DNA of 64,000 nucleotides from Diaminobutyricimonas aerilata (lineage in GTDB: Bacteria; Actinomycetota; Actinomycetes; Actinomycetales; Microbacteriaceae), in the NCBI RefSeq assembly GCF_002797715.1, contig NZ_PGFF01000001.1, positions 744,001 to 808,000 of the forward strand, in the 5' to 3' direction. Shown piece by piece: positions 1 through 8,221 of the stretch. Position 1 is the first letter of the stretch. Every line of letters starts with the position of its first letter. Below the pieces are notes generated by a model. The model saw nothing but the letters and a program-made list of their open reading frames with translations, did no database searches and was not told the DNA's origin. Made by a program: the position numbers and the translations under genes.

Positions 1-681
1 GCCCGCCTGTCGCGCGGCGATCGCCTCGAGCGCCGTCGACATGCCGACGATGTGTCCGCCCATGGCCTTCACCATCTGCACCTCGGCCGGAGTCTCGTAG
101 TGCGGGCCGCGGAACTGGGTGTAGACGCCCTCGTCGAGATCGGGCTGCACCTCGCGCGCCAGATCCCGCAGGCGCTTCGAGTAGAGGTCGGTGAGGTCGA
201 TGAACGTGGCGCCCTCGAGCGGCGACGCGGCGGTGAGGTTGAGGTGGTCGCTGATCAGCACGGGCGTGCCCGGCCCCCACGTCTCCTTGATGCCCCCGGC
301 GCCGTTGGTGAGGATCATCGTCGTCGCGCCGGCCGCCGCGGCGGTGCGCACCGAGTGCACCACCCGCCGCACGCCGTGGCCCTCGTAGAAGTGCGTGCGC
401 GCTCCGATGACGAGCGCGTGCTTGCCGTTCGCGAGTCGGATGCTGCGGAGGGTGCCCACGTGTCCCACGACGGCGGGGGCGCTGAATCCGGGCACCTCGG
501 AGGCGGGTACCTCGGCGACGGTCTCGCCGATCAGGTCGGCGGCCTTCGCCCATCCGCTGCCCAGGGTGAGGGCGATGTCGTGCCGGTCGATGCCCGTGAC
601 CTTGGTGAGGTGGGCGGCGGCTTCTCCGGCGACCTCGAACGGGTCGACGGCGGCGTCGTCGAGGGGGTTGTGCTGATGCAT
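1..681 (-). CDS. Purine-nucleoside phosphorylase (3' end outside window)
   Basis: Trimeric-class PNP, which cleaves (deoxy)purine nucleosides with phosphate to base and (deoxy)ribose-1-phosphate for purine salvage. The 227 visible residues carry GSGW (41-44), RTHFYEGHG (95-103), TNGAGG (125-130), GPHYETPAE (192-200) and VGMST (212-216), the usual phosphate- and base-binding motifs. Family members are about 270-290 aa, so roughly 50 C-terminal residues lie beyond base 1. The ATG start is supported by a TAGAGT -10 hexamer ending 6 nt upstream, so the mRNA is probably leaderless. It is divergent from the LpdA-like gene, an arrangement that recalls deoD and lpdA lying near each other in mycobacteria. 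Confidence 0.93.
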   Translation of the reverse strand, partial: MHQHNPLDDAAVDPFEVAGEAAAHLTKVTGIDRHDIALTLGSGWAKAADLIGETVAEVPASEVPGFSAPAVVGHVGTLRSIRLANGKHALVIGARTHFYEGHGVRRVVHSVRTAAAAGATTMILTNGAGGIKETWGPGTPVLISDHLNLTAASPLEGATFIDLTDLYSKRLRDLAREVQPDLDEGVYTQFRGPHYETPAEVQMVKAMGGHIVGMSTALEAIAARQAG

Positions 682-687
682 CCGACC

Positions 688-693
688 ACTCTA
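688..693 (-). promoter_or_regulatory. -10 hexamer TAGAGT of PNP gene, leaderless
   Basis: Read on the minus strand the hexamer is TAGAGT, with 6 nt between it and the PNP ATG. Transcription would begin at or next to the start codon. No convincing -35 is visible. Confidence 0.45.
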
Positions 694-742
694 TTCATCC
701 GGCGTTTTGGTGGGTGACCTGGCGGCGCGGGAGAATGGGGGC

Positions 743-2179
743 ATGGCCAACCTCTTCGAGCGCAAGCAGCGGATCGCGATCCTCGGAGGGGGCCCCGGAG
801 GGTACGAGGCGGCCCTCGCCGGCGCACAGCTCGGCGCGGACGTGACGCTCGTCGAACGGGTGGGCGTGGGTGGTTCCGCGGTGCTCACCGACGTCGTTCC
901 GTCGAAGACCCTCATCTCGACGGCCGAGGCGGCGCACGCGATCGGCGACGCGGCCGACCTCGGCGTGCAGTTCTTCGTCCGCACCGACAGTGGCCGCCCC
1001 GTGCGCCCCGAGGTGACGGTCAACCTCGCCGCGGTCAACCAGCGTCTGCTGCGGCTGTCGCGTCAGCAGTCGGAGGACATGCGCTCGAACCTCGTGCGCT
1101 CGGGGGTGCGCATCATCCAGGGCGACGGCCGGCTCGACGGACCGCAGAAGCTCGTCGTCTCGACGGGCAAGGGCAAGTCGCGCACCGACTTCGACGAGGT
1201 CGACGCCGACACGATCGTCGTCGCGGTCGGGTCGAGCCCGCGCATCCTCAAGACGGCGGTGCCGGATGGCGAGCGCATCCTCACCTGGACGCAGTTGTAC
1301 AACCTCGACGCGACCCCGGAACACCTCATCGTCGTCGGCTCCGGTGTCACCGGTGCGGAGTTCGCGTCCGCGTACACCGCACTCGGATCGCAGGTGACCC
1401 TCATCTCGAGCCGCGACCAGGTGCTGCCCGGCGAGGACGCCGACGCCGCACGCATCATCGAGGACGTCTTCACGCGGAACGGCATGACGGTGCTCAACAA
1501 GAGCCGCGCGGAGTCGGTGGTGCGCAACGGTGACACGGTCGTCGCGACCCTCTCCGACGGCCGCGTCGTGGAAGGCAGCCACTGCCTCCTCGCGGTCGGC
1601 TCGGTTCCGAACACGGCGGGCCTCGGCCTCGAGGAGGCGGGCGTGCAGCTCGCCGACACCGGCCACATCCGGGTCAACCGGGTCGCGCGCACCTCGATGC
1701 CCTCGATCTACGCGGCCGGCGACTGCAGCGACCTGCTGCCCCTCGCCTCCGTCGCCTCGATGCAGGGCCGCACGGCGGTCTACCACGCGATGGGCGACGC
1801 GGTGAACCCGACCGAGGTGCGCAACGTCACCTCGAACATCTTCACCCAGCCGGAGATCGCGACCGTCGGATGGTCGCAGAAGCAGATCGAGGACGGCGTC
1901 GCCCAGGGTGAGATCTACAAGCTCCCGCTCGCCTCCAACCCGCGCGCGAAGATGATGGGCATCAAGGACGGCTTCGTGAAGCTCTTCGCCCGCACCGGCT
2001 CGGGCACGGTCATCGGCGGCGTGGTCGTCGCCCCGAAGGCGTCGGAGCTCATCCTGCCCATCGCCCTCGCCGTCGAGCACCGACTCACGGTCGACCAGCT
2101 CGCGCGCGCGTTCAGCGTCTACCCGTCGCTCTCGGGCAGCGTCACCGACGCCGCCCGCGCGATGCACATCGTCCAATAG
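743..2179 (+). CDS. lpdA: LpdA-type NAD(P)H-quinone dehydrogenase (flavoprotein disulfide reductase fold)
   Basis: 478-aa FAD/NAD(P) two-dinucleotide-fold oxidoreductase. The FAD motif GGGPGG is at 15-20, a second Rossmann motif VVGSGVTGAEF sits mid-protein, and a dimerisation domain follows. In true dihydrolipoamide dehydrogenases the segment after the FAD motif has the redox pair CxxxxC before PSK; here it reads GGSAVLTDVVPSK with no cysteine. The C-terminal His-Glu motif is also replaced by FSVYPSLSGSV. Both features match Mycobacterium tuberculosis LpdA (Rv3303c), a quinone reductase, rather than E3 of pyruvate dehydrogenase. The ATG at 743 follows a purine-rich GAGAATGGGGG; an upstream in-frame GTG at 707 is less likely. 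Confidence 0.88.
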   Translation: MANLFERKQRIAILGGGPGGYEAALAGAQLGADVTLVERVGVGGSAVLTDVVPSKTLISTAEAAHAIGDAADLGVQFFVRTDSGRPVRPEVTVNLAAVNQRLLRLSRQQSEDMRSNLVRSGVRIIQGDGRLDGPQKLVVSTGKGKSRTDFDEVDADTIVVAVGSSPRILKTAVPDGERILTWTQLYNLDATPEHLIVVGSGVTGAEFASAYTALGSQVTLISSRDQVLPGEDADAARIIEDVFTRNGMTVLNKSRAESVVRNGDTVVATLSDGRVVEGSHCLLAVGSVPNTAGLGLEEAGVQLADTGHIRVNRVARTSMPSIYAAGDCSDLLPLASVASMQGRTAVYHAMGDAVNPTEVRNVTSNIFTQPEIATVGWSQKQIEDGVAQGEIYKLPLASNPRAKMMGIKDGFVKLFARTGSGTVIGGVVVAPKASELILPIALAVEHRLTVDQLARAFSVYPSLSGSVTDAARAMHIVQ

Positions 2180-2278
2180 CGGCGTTCGGGGGCGCTCTAC
2201 GTGGGCCGCACCTCACGTCGGCCGCACCGCCGACGCGCCCGGGGGCGCGAGGTCGGCGTGCCGCTCGTGCCGCTCGAC

Positions 2279-2326
2279 TTTTCGAATGCACAGGAAGTAT
2301 GCGCGGCGTCGCGAACGGTGAGCGGC
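2279..2326 (+). repeat. Diverged ~48-bp direct repeat, copy 1
   Basis: Begins TTTTCGAATGCACAGGAAGT and runs through GCGCGGCGTCGCGAACGGTG. It matches copy 2 at 2483-2530 at most positions. A weaker third relative lies near 3556-3608 at the end of the DUF559-like gene, so the motif brackets that gene. Confidence 0.5.
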
Positions 2327-2420
2327 ACTTGCGGCGAACACCTCACCCGAGTGCCCATCGCCCCCCCCAGCGGATGCGGCAGGTGCAGCGGATACGGCGC
2401 GCACGGCGGGTACGGCGGGC

Positions 2421-2454
2421 ACGCGGGTGCGGCGGGCACGCGGGTGCGGCGGGC
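2421..2454 (+). repeat. 17-bp perfect tandem duplication (ACGCGGGTGCGGCGGGC x2)
   Basis: Two adjacent identical 17-bp units at 2421-2437 and 2438-2454, preceded by partial units (CACGGCGGGTACGGCGGGC). This is a simple GC-rich minisatellite in non-coding DNA. Confidence 0.7.
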
Positions 2455-2482
2455 ACGAAGGGCGCGGTTCGTGCCGCGCATC

Positions 2483-2530
2483 TTTCGGAATGCGCGTGAA
2501 ATGTGCGCGGCGCCGCGAAGGGTGCACGGC
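2483..2530 (+). repeat. Diverged ~48-bp direct repeat, copy 2
   Basis: Begins TTTCGGAATGCGCGTGAAAT and continues TGTGCGCGGCGCCGCGAAGG. Shares spacing and core GCGCGGCG(T/C)CGCGAA with copy 1 at 2279-2326. Confidence 0.5.
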
Positions 2531-2628
2531 GGGTTGACGGACCTCGGTGTTGCCCTGACAGTGCCTCCCGCAGAGCATGACGGACGAGCGGTGCGCCACC
2601 GGAGCCGTGCGCCACTCCTTCCCGTCAC

Positions 2629-3576
2629 GTGCTCGGCTGGCGTGAGCACCTCATCCGAGCCGACGAGATCGTTCGATCGGGGTCGCCCGGGGCGTTTTAC
2701 CGTGCGGAGCGTGCGGGCCGCTTCGTTCGCGTCGCTCACGGAATCCACCTTCCGCGCAGAATCTGGGACGAGCTCGACGCGGAGCAGCGCTACCTCCTGC
2801 GCGTCCACATCGTGGGCGAACGATGGCCCGATGCGGTTTTCTCGCACGCCTCTGCAGCCGCACTGTGGGGTCTTCCGCGACTCGGTCCCTGGCCGGAGCG
2901 GCCCGAGGTGCTTGCGGACGCGGCAACCGGAGGCAGGTCGCGCGTTGCCGTGACGCGCCACACCGAGGGCGTGCCCGGCGCCACCGCAGTCGTGCTCGGG
3001 CTGCGGGTGACGACGCTCGCTCGCACGGTCGTCGACGTCGCGCGCACGGGAAGCCTCACCGCAGGCGTCGTGGCCGTCGACGCGGCGCTGGCGCCGGGAA
3101 ACGGCGCGACCGCATCCGCCGACCACCTGCTGCAGGAACTCGTCGACCACCCGTCGGCCCGCGGCCGCTCCCGGGCATTCGCCGCGCTGGAACTCGGCGA
3201 CGGTCGATCCCAGTCGGTCGGAGAATCGGTCAGCCGCGCGTCGATGTACCGACTGGGATTCCATATGCCCGAGCTGCAGAAGGAGTTCGTCGACGACCAG
3301 GGCAGCATGTGGGTCGACTTCTGGTGGCCGGAGTTGAATCTGGTCGGAGAGTTCGACGGCGAGACGAAGTACACCGATCCGGCGATGCTCAGAGGACGGA
3401 CCACCGCCGAGGTGCTCGTCGCCGAGAAGTGGCGCGAGGACCGGCTCAGGGCACTCGGACTGGGCGTCGTGCGTTGGGGATGGGACGTCGCGACGTCCCT
3501 TCCGCTGCTCCGGGCGCGATTGAGCGCCGCCGGACTCCGCGATCGCCGCGCGCATTCCGCGATGCGCGCGAAATGA
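2629..3576 (+). CDS. DUF559-like protein with C-terminal PD-(D/E)xK nuclease-type fold
   Basis: 315 aa. The N-terminal part (about 20-140) resembles AbiEi-like domains of actinobacteria: an Arg/Tyr-rich winged-helix-like stretch (GAFYRAERAGRFVRVAHGIH) followed by SHASAAALWGLP. The C-terminal part (195-290) has GES (E199), MWVDFWWPE (D230), VGEFDGETKY (E241, D243, K247) and the closing REDRLRALGLGVVRWGWD, the arrangement of very-short-patch-like/DUF559 nucleases. Activity is unproven; such genes are frequent singletons in Microbacteriaceae, and no partner antitoxin or methylase is adjacent. GTG start at 2629; no strong ribosome-binding site. Diverged repeats flank the gene. Confidence 0.72.
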   Translation: MLGWREHLIRADEIVRSGSPGAFYRAERAGRFVRVAHGIHLPRRIWDELDAEQRYLLRVHIVGERWPDAVFSHASAAALWGLPRLGPWPERPEVLADAATGGRSRVAVTRHTEGVPGATAVVLGLRVTTLARTVVDVARTGSLTAGVVAVDAALAPGNGATASADHLLQELVDHPSARGRSRAFAALELGDGRSQSVGESVSRASMYRLGFHMPELQKEFVDDQGSMWVDFWWPELNLVGEFDGETKYTDPAMLRGRTTAEVLVAEKWREDRLRALGLGVVRWGWDVATSLPLLRARLSAAGLRDRRAHSAMRAK

Positions 3577-3685
3577 TCACGGCGCGGCAGAATGTGCGCG
3601 GCGCGACGCCTCCGGACGTCGCGTGCCGGCGCGCCACAGGGCCACCGGCCGAGTTGGTGCTCGCGGATGCAGGGCGTGCGGCGGG

Positions 3686-5440
3686 TCAGTCGTCGATCGT
3701 GAGCAGCACGTGTCCCGACGACACGGTCGTGCCGACCGGGGCGTTGAGGCCCGCGATCACGCCGTCCTTGTGGGCGGTGATCGGCTGCTCCATCTTCATC
3801 GCCTCGAGTACGAGCACGAGGTCGCCCTTCACGACGCGGTCGCCCTCGCCGACGGCGAGCTTCACGACGGTCGCCTGCATCGGGGCGACCACGGCCGCTC
3901 CGGTGACGGTGTTGACGGATGCGGCGCCGCGGCGGCTGGGGGCTGCGGTGCGCACCGGCTCGCTGCCGTTGCTCGGCAGCAGCTGCGCCGGCAGCGAGAC
4001 CTCGAGGCGCTTGCCGTTGACCTCGACGACGACGCTGTGGCGCTTCGCCGGGGCCGCGGCGGACTCGAGCTCTCCGCTCCACGGCTCGATGTCGTTGTCG
4101 AACTCGGTCTCGATCCAGCGCGTGTACACGCGGAACGGATCGTCGGTGAAGGCCGGATCCCGCACGATCTTGCGGTGGAACGGCAGCACGGTCGGCAGCC
4201 CGGCGATCTCGAACTCGTCGAGTGCGCGGCGCGCCCGCTCGAGGGCATCCGAACGCGACGACCCGGTGACGATGAGCTTCGCGAGCAGCGAGTCGAACGC
4301 CCCGCTGATGACGTCACCCGTGGTGACGCCGGAGTCGACGCGCACGCCGGGGCCGCCGGGAACGCGGAACACGTGCACGGGACCGGGGGAGGGCATGAAG
4401 TTGAGCCCGGGGTCCTCGCCGTTGATGCGGAACTCGAACGAGTGACCGTGCGGCACGGGGTCGTCGTAGTCGAGCACGCCGCCCTCCGCGATGCGGAACT
4501 GCTCGCGAACGAGGTCGATGCCCGTGATCTCCTCGGAGACCGGGTGCTCGACCTGCAGCCGCGTGTTGACCTCGAGGAACGACACCGTTCCGTCGCGGCC
4601 GATGAGGAACTCGCACGTGCCCGCGCCGACATAGCCGACCTCGCGCAGGATGGCCTTCGACGCGTCGTACATCGCCTGCTGCTGCTCTTCGGTGAGGAAC
4701 GGCGCGGGGGCCTCCTCGACGAGCTTCTGGTGGCGCCGCTGCAGCGAGCAGTCGCGCGTGGAGATGACGACGACGTTGCCGTGGGCGTCGGCGAGGCACT
4801 GGGTCTCGACGTGGCGCGGCTGGTCGAGGTACTTCTCGACGAAGCACTCGCCGCGACCGAACGCGGCGATCGCCTCGCGGGTGGCGGAGTCGAACAGCTC
4901 CGGCACTTCTTCGCGGGTGCGGGCGACCTTGAGGCCGCGGCCGCCGCCGCCGAACGCCGCCTTGATCGCGACGGGGAGTCCGTACTCGTCGGCGAAGGCG
5001 AGCACCTCGTCGGCACCCGCGACGGGGTTGAGGGTTCCGGGGGCGAGCGGCGCGCCGACCTTCTCGGCCACGTGGCGGGCCGAGACCTTGTCGCCGAGCC
5101 GCTCGATGGCGTCGGGGGAGGGGCCGATCCAGATGAGGCCCGCGTCGATCACCGCCCGCGCGAAGTCGGCGTTCTCGGCGAGGAACCCGTAGCCCGGATG
5201 CACGGCGTCGGCGCCGGAACGGCGGGCCACCGAGAGCAGCTTGTCGATGACGAGGTACGTCTCGGCGCTCGTCGACCCGTCGAGCGCGTACGCCTCATCG
5301 GCGAGGCGCACGTGCCGGGCGTCGCGGTCCTGGTCGGCGTAGACCGCCACCGAGGCGATACCGCTGTCCTTCGCAGCGCGGATGACGCGCACCGCGATCT
5401 CTCCACGATTGGCGATCAGGACCTTGGTGATTCGCGTCAT
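3686..5440 (-). CDS. accA: Acyl-CoA carboxylase alpha subunit (biotin carboxylase + BCCP)
   Basis: 584 aa. The biotin carboxylase part (1 to about 450) starts with [17 protein letters not shown], has the ATP glycine loop FGGGGRG and the active-site stretch [15 protein letters not shown] linker leads to the biotin carboxyl carrier domain with EAMKMEQ, where Lys549 is the biotinylation site, 35 residues from the C-terminus. It carboxylates biotin for acetyl-/propionyl-CoA carboxylase, feeding fatty-acid synthesis. Its partners are in this window: beta (11084-12685), epsilon (10872-11087) and the biotin ligase (16234-17028). The ATG at 5440 is chosen because the conserved N-terminus begins there, although the frame stays open upstream; a GGGGGA purine tract and a TAGGGT hexamer (5449-5454) precede it. 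Confidence 0.96.
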   Translation of the reverse strand: MTRITKVLIANRGEIAVRVIRAAKDSGIASVAVYADQDRDARHVRLADEAYALDGSTSAETYLVIDKLLSVARRSGADAVHPGYGFLAENADFARAVIDAGLIWIGPSPDAIERLGDKVSARHVAEKVGAPLAPGTLNPVAGADEVLAFADEYGLPVAIKAAFGGGGRGLKVARTREEVPELFDSATREAIAAFGRGECFVEKYLDQPRHVETQCLADAHGNVVVISTRDCSLQRRHQKLVEEAPAPFLTEEQQQAMYDASKAILREVGYVGAGTCEFLIGRDGTVSFLEVNTRLQVEHPVSEEITGIDLVREQFRIAEGGVLDYDDPVPHGHSFEFRINGEDPGLNFMPSPGPVHVFRVPGGPGVRVDSGVTTGDVISGAFDSLLAKLIVTGSSRSDALERARRALDEFEIAGLPTVLPFHRKIVRDPAFTDDPFRVYTRWIETEFDNDIEPWSGELESAAAPAKRHSVVVEVNGKRLEVSLPAQLLPSNGSEPVRTAAPSRRGAASVNTVTGAAVVAPMQATVVKLAVGEGDRVVKGDLVLVLEAMKMEQPITAHKDGVIAGLNAPVGTTVSSGHVLLTIDD

Positions 5441-5558
5441 GATCCCCCACCCTATCCAGCGCGCGGGCCGCCCTTTTGGGCAGCACGCACAAAAACGGGG
5501 CGGATGCGGTGGCTGCGCCCTACAAGCACGGGGGAGAACGCGCGGATGCGGCGGGCGC

Positions 5559-6188
5559 TCAGCGCTGCCCCGGCACCCGGTTCCACAGGTCGGGCCAGGC
5601 GATGCCGAAGCCGCGCACGAGGGTGCGCAGGGTCGCCACCGAGAGTCCGACCACGGCGTGCGGGTCGCCGTCCACGCTCTCGATGAACGCCGCACCGAGG
5701 CTGTCGATCGTGAACGCTCCCGCGACGCGCAGCGGTTCGCCGGTGGCGATGTAGGCGTCGATCTCGCGCTCGTCGAGGTCGGCGGCGAACCGCACCGTCG
5801 CGCTCGACACGGCGCCGTGCGCGCCGCCGACGCGACCGCCGCGGTGGTCGATGAGCCAGTGGCCCGAGTGCAGCACGCCGGCACGGCCGCGTTGACGCAT
5901 CCACCGTTCCTTCGCCACCTCGGGGCGGTGCGGCTTGCCGTAGATCCGGTCGTCGATCTCGAACGCCGAGTCGCCGCCGAGCACGAGCCCGTCGATCTCC
6001 GGATCGCCGGTCACCGCCTCCGCCTTGCGGCGGGCGAGCAGCTCGACCATCTCGGCCGCGGTGAGGGGACCGGCCGCCGCGACGACGGCCTCCTCGTCGA
6101 CGCCGGGGCTCAACAGCACCGGGTCGATGCCCGCCGCGCGCAGCGTCGCAAGGCGGGCCGGCGAGGTCGATGCCAGGTACAGGCGCAC
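5559..6188 (-). CDS. maf: Maf-family nucleoside triphosphate pyrophosphatase
   Basis: 209 aa. N-terminal [19 protein letters not shown] corresponds to the Maf signature (SxSPRR-like, here SPAR), followed by [15 protein letters not shown] and [10 protein letters not shown]. Maf enzymes hydrolyse non-canonical or modified nucleotides in the cytoplasm and have been tied to septum control. The GTG start at 6188 has an excellent Shine-Dalgarno, AGGAGGGC, 3-4 nt upstream. It is divergent from the methyltransferase gene, sharing only ~20 bp between the starts. Carboxylase alpha follows on the same strand, as near Rv3282/Rv3285 in mycobacteria. Confidence 0.92.
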   Translation of the reverse strand: MRLYLASTSPARLATLRAAGIDPVLLSPGVDEEAVVAAAGPLTAAEMVELLARRKAEAVTGDPEIDGLVLGGDSAFEIDDRIYGKPHRPEVAKERWMRQRGRAGVLHSGHWLIDHRGGRVGGAHGAVSSATVRFAADLDEREIDAYIATGEPLRVAGAFTIDSLGAAFIESVDGDPHAVVGLSVATLRTLVRGFGIAWPDLWNRVPGQR

Positions 6189-6197
6189 GCGCCCTCC

Positions 6198-6203
6198 TAT
6201 GCT
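6198..6203 (+). promoter_or_regulatory. -10 hexamer TATGCT of TrmA-like gene, leaderless
   Basis: TATGCT ends 6 nt before the ATG at 6210. The same bases lie just upstream of the Maf ribosome-binding site on the other strand, so the two divergent transcripts must be packed tightly. Confidence 0.5.
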
Positions 6204-6209
6204 CGAGAG

Positions 6210-7439
6210 ATGGTCGGTATGGAGGGGAGCGAGCTCGAGCTCGCGGTCACCAACGTAGCTCACGGCGGTATCACGGTGGCGCGTCACGAGGGGCGCGTCG
6301 TGTTCGTCTCCGACGCGATCCCGGGTGAGCGTGTCGTGGCCCGTGTGACGGATGCGGGCAAGGCGAAGTTCTGGCGCGCGGACACCGTGCGGGTGCTCGA
6401 GGCGAGCCCGCACCGCCGCGAGCACATCTGGCCGGAGGCGGCCCACGACCGCGACCCGGCCGACCGCGCCGGCGGCGCGGAGTTCGGTCACATCGACCCG
6501 GCGCACCAGCGCGAGCTCAAGCGGCAGGTGGTCGTGGATGCGCTGCAGCGGTTCGGCGGAGTCGAACGCGATGTCGAGGTCGAGGCGCTTCCGGGCGCGG
6601 CCGACGGCACGGGGTGGCGCACGCGCGTGCGGCTCCACGTCGACGAGCGAGGGCGGCTCGGACCGTACGCGGCCCGTTCGCACCGGGTCATCCCCGTGTC
6701 CTCGCTGCCGCTCGCGACGGAGCGGCTGCAGAAGGCCGCCCCGCTCGCGGAGGAGTTCGGCGGCGTCGGTCACGTCGACGTGCTCGCTCCGAGCGTCGGC
6801 GACCCGCGACTCGTCGTCGGGGAGCAGGCGCCGAGCGTCATCCGGGAACGGGTCGGCTCGCGGGAGTTCCAGCTCGCCGACACCGGCTTCTGGCAGGTGC
6901 ACGAGCACGCGGCCGAGACGCTGAGCGCTGCGGTCTCGGGCGCCGTCGACGAGACGCTCTTCGACCCCCGCGCGGCCAATCTCGATCTGTACGGCGGAGT
7001 CGGCCTGTTCGCGGCCGCCGTCGGGGACCGGTTCGGGTCGACGGTGCGCATCACGAGCGTCGAGGGTGACGCGCTCGCGACCGATCACGCCGCCGAGAAC
7101 CTCGCCGAATGGGTGGGCGCGAACGCGGTGACCGGTCGGGTCGAGCGCTGGCTCGCCGCGTACGTGCGCGACGCGTCCGCGATCGAGCGTGCCCGGCTGC
7201 GCGCCGCGACCGTGGTGCTCGATCCGCCCCGATCCGGAGCGGGCAAGCAGGTCGTCGCCGCCCTTGGCGACGCCGCGCCGGCCCAGATCGTCTACGTCGC
7301 ATGCGACCCGGTCGCGTTCGCCCGCGACGTGGCGCTGTTGCGCGACCGGGGCTACGAATTGGACTCGCTGCGCTCGTTCGACCTGTTCCCGAACACGCAT
7401 CACGTGGAGGCGCTCGGGCACTTCCGTCGACGCGACTGA
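6210..7439 (+). CDS. TRAM-domain class I SAM-dependent RNA methyltransferase, TrmA/RlmD family
   Basis: 409 aa. The TRAM RNA-binding domain occupies about 5-70. The C-terminal methyltransferase domain has LDLYGGVGLFAAAVGDRFG (SAM site), VVLDPPRSGAG, the catalytic-cysteine motif IVYVACDPVAFARD and the ending FDLFPNTHHVEALGHF. These are the hallmarks of uracil-C5 methyltransferases acting on tRNA or rRNA. The Fe-S cluster cysteines that RlmD carries after the TRAM domain are absent (EHIWPEAAHDRDPADRAGGAEFGH). ATG 6210 is favoured because a -10 ends 6 nt before it; ATG 6219 is an alternative. The exact uridine modified cannot be told. Confidence 0.88.
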   Translation: MVGMEGSELELAVTNVAHGGITVARHEGRVVFVSDAIPGERVVARVTDAGKAKFWRADTVRVLEASPHRREHIWPEAAHDRDPADRAGGAEFGHIDPAHQRELKRQVVVDALQRFGGVERDVEVEALPGAADGTGWRTRVRLHVDERGRLGPYAARSHRVIPVSSLPLATERLQKAAPLAEEFGGVGHVDVLAPSVGDPRLVVGEQAPSVIRERVGSREFQLADTGFWQVHEHAAETLSAAVSGAVDETLFDPRAANLDLYGGVGLFAAAVGDRFGSTVRITSVEGDALATDHAAENLAEWVGANAVTGRVERWLAAYVRDASAIERARLRAATVVLDPPRSGAGKQVVAALGDAAPAQIVYVACDPVAFARDVALLRDRGYELDSLRSFDLFPNTHHVEALGHFRRRD

Positions 7440-7458
7440 CCGTTCGGTCCGACGCGGC

Positions 7459-7464
7459 TAGGAT
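7459..7464 (+). promoter_or_regulatory. -10 hexamer TAGGAT upstream of response-regulator operon
   Basis: TAGGAT lies 52 nt before the response regulator GTG, giving a leader of about 45 nt that carries the purine-rich tract GGGGGGAGAACGGG as ribosome-binding site. No clear -35. Confidence 0.4.
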
Positions 7465-7516
7465 GGGCGCGAACGGCCCAGCATCACCGGGCCGACTGGG
7501 GGGAGAACGGGACGAA

Positions 7517-8221
7517 GTGACCGAGTTGAGCGGATCTTCCACGAACCTCGGCGGCGCGCCCCGCCCCATCCGGGTGGCGGTCGTCGACGACCACGAATCG
7601 GTGAGCCTCGGTTTGAAGGCCGCCTTCCTCGATGAGGGCTTCGACTTCGTGCTCGCCGCGCCGACCGTGCCGCAGCTCGTCGCCGGACTCGCCGGCCGTG
7701 AGGTCGACGTCGTCGTGCTCGACCTCTCCCTCGGCGACGGATCGAGTGTCACCGAGAACGTCAAGGCCGTGCAGGCCACCGGTTCCGCTGTGCTCATCCA
7801 CAGCATCGCCGACCGTGTCGCCAGCGTGCGCGAGGCGCTCGCCGCCGGGGCGGCGGGCGTCATCCCGAAGTCGTCGGCGACGAAGACGGTGATCGCCGCG
7901 GCGGCCACCGTCGCGCGCGGCGAGGTGCTCAACAACCTCGAGTGGGCCTCCGCCATCGACGCCGACCGTGACTTCGCGAAGGCCCAGCTCGGTCGTCGCG
8001 AGCGCGAGATCCTGCACCTGTACGCTTCGGGGCTCCCGCTCAAGCTCGCCGCAGAACAGCTCGGCATCGGGTACTCCACCGCACGCGAGTACCTCGACCG
8101 CATCCGCACCAAGTACGTCGAGGTCGGGCGTCCCGCGCCGACGAAGGTGGACCTGCTGCGCCGCGCCGTCGAAGACGGCATCCTTCCGGGTCTCGATCCG
8201 GACGGTGCCGATGCGCGCTAG
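7517..8221 (+). CDS. NarL/LuxR-family response regulator
   Basis: 234 aa. The receiver domain (about 17-135) has acidic pair D24/D25, the phospho-acceptor D69 in VVVLDLSLGDG and Lys118 in VIPKSS. The C-terminal LuxR helix-turn-helix reads GRREREILHLYASGLPLKLAAEQLG then STAREYLDRIRTKY. It should bind DNA when phosphorylated by the kinase encoded next, whose start overlaps its end by 11 nt. GTG 7517 is chosen because GGGGGGAGAACGGG lies upstream and the receiver motif begins 18 residues later. The signal and targets are unknown. Confidence 0.92.
   Translation: MTELSGSSTNLGGAPRPIRVAVVDDHESVSLGLKAAFLDEGFDFVLAAPTVPQLVAGLAGREVDVVVLDLSLGDGSSVTENVKAVQATGSAVLIHSIADRVASVREALAAGAAGVIPKSSATKTVIAAAATVARGEVLNNLEWASAIDADRDFAKAQLGRREREILHLYASGLPLKLAAEQLGIGYSTAREYLDRIRTKYVEVGRPAPTKVDLLRRAVEDGILPGLDPDGADAR

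Larger units (their letters stand above)
2180..2628. other. 449-bp non-coding, repeat-containing spacer
   Basis: No ORF here has convincing protein character; overlapping frames on both strands are low-complexity Arg/Ala/Pro. The spacer contains two diverged copies of a ~48-bp motif and a short GC-rich tandem repeat, listed separately. It separates the LpdA-like gene from the DUF559-like gene. I see no RNA gene. Confidence 0.6.

Noticed and set aside
743-2179. Dihydrolipoamide dehydrogenase (E3) as the product
   Set aside because: The redox cysteine pair and the C-terminal His-Glu motif are absent; the LpdA quinone-reductase type fits better.
2201-2953. Open frames across the repeat-rich spacer, up to 250 codons on plus and 452 on minus
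   Set aside because: Arg/Pro/Ala-rich translation, no motif, and they run into the DUF559-like gene in other frames.
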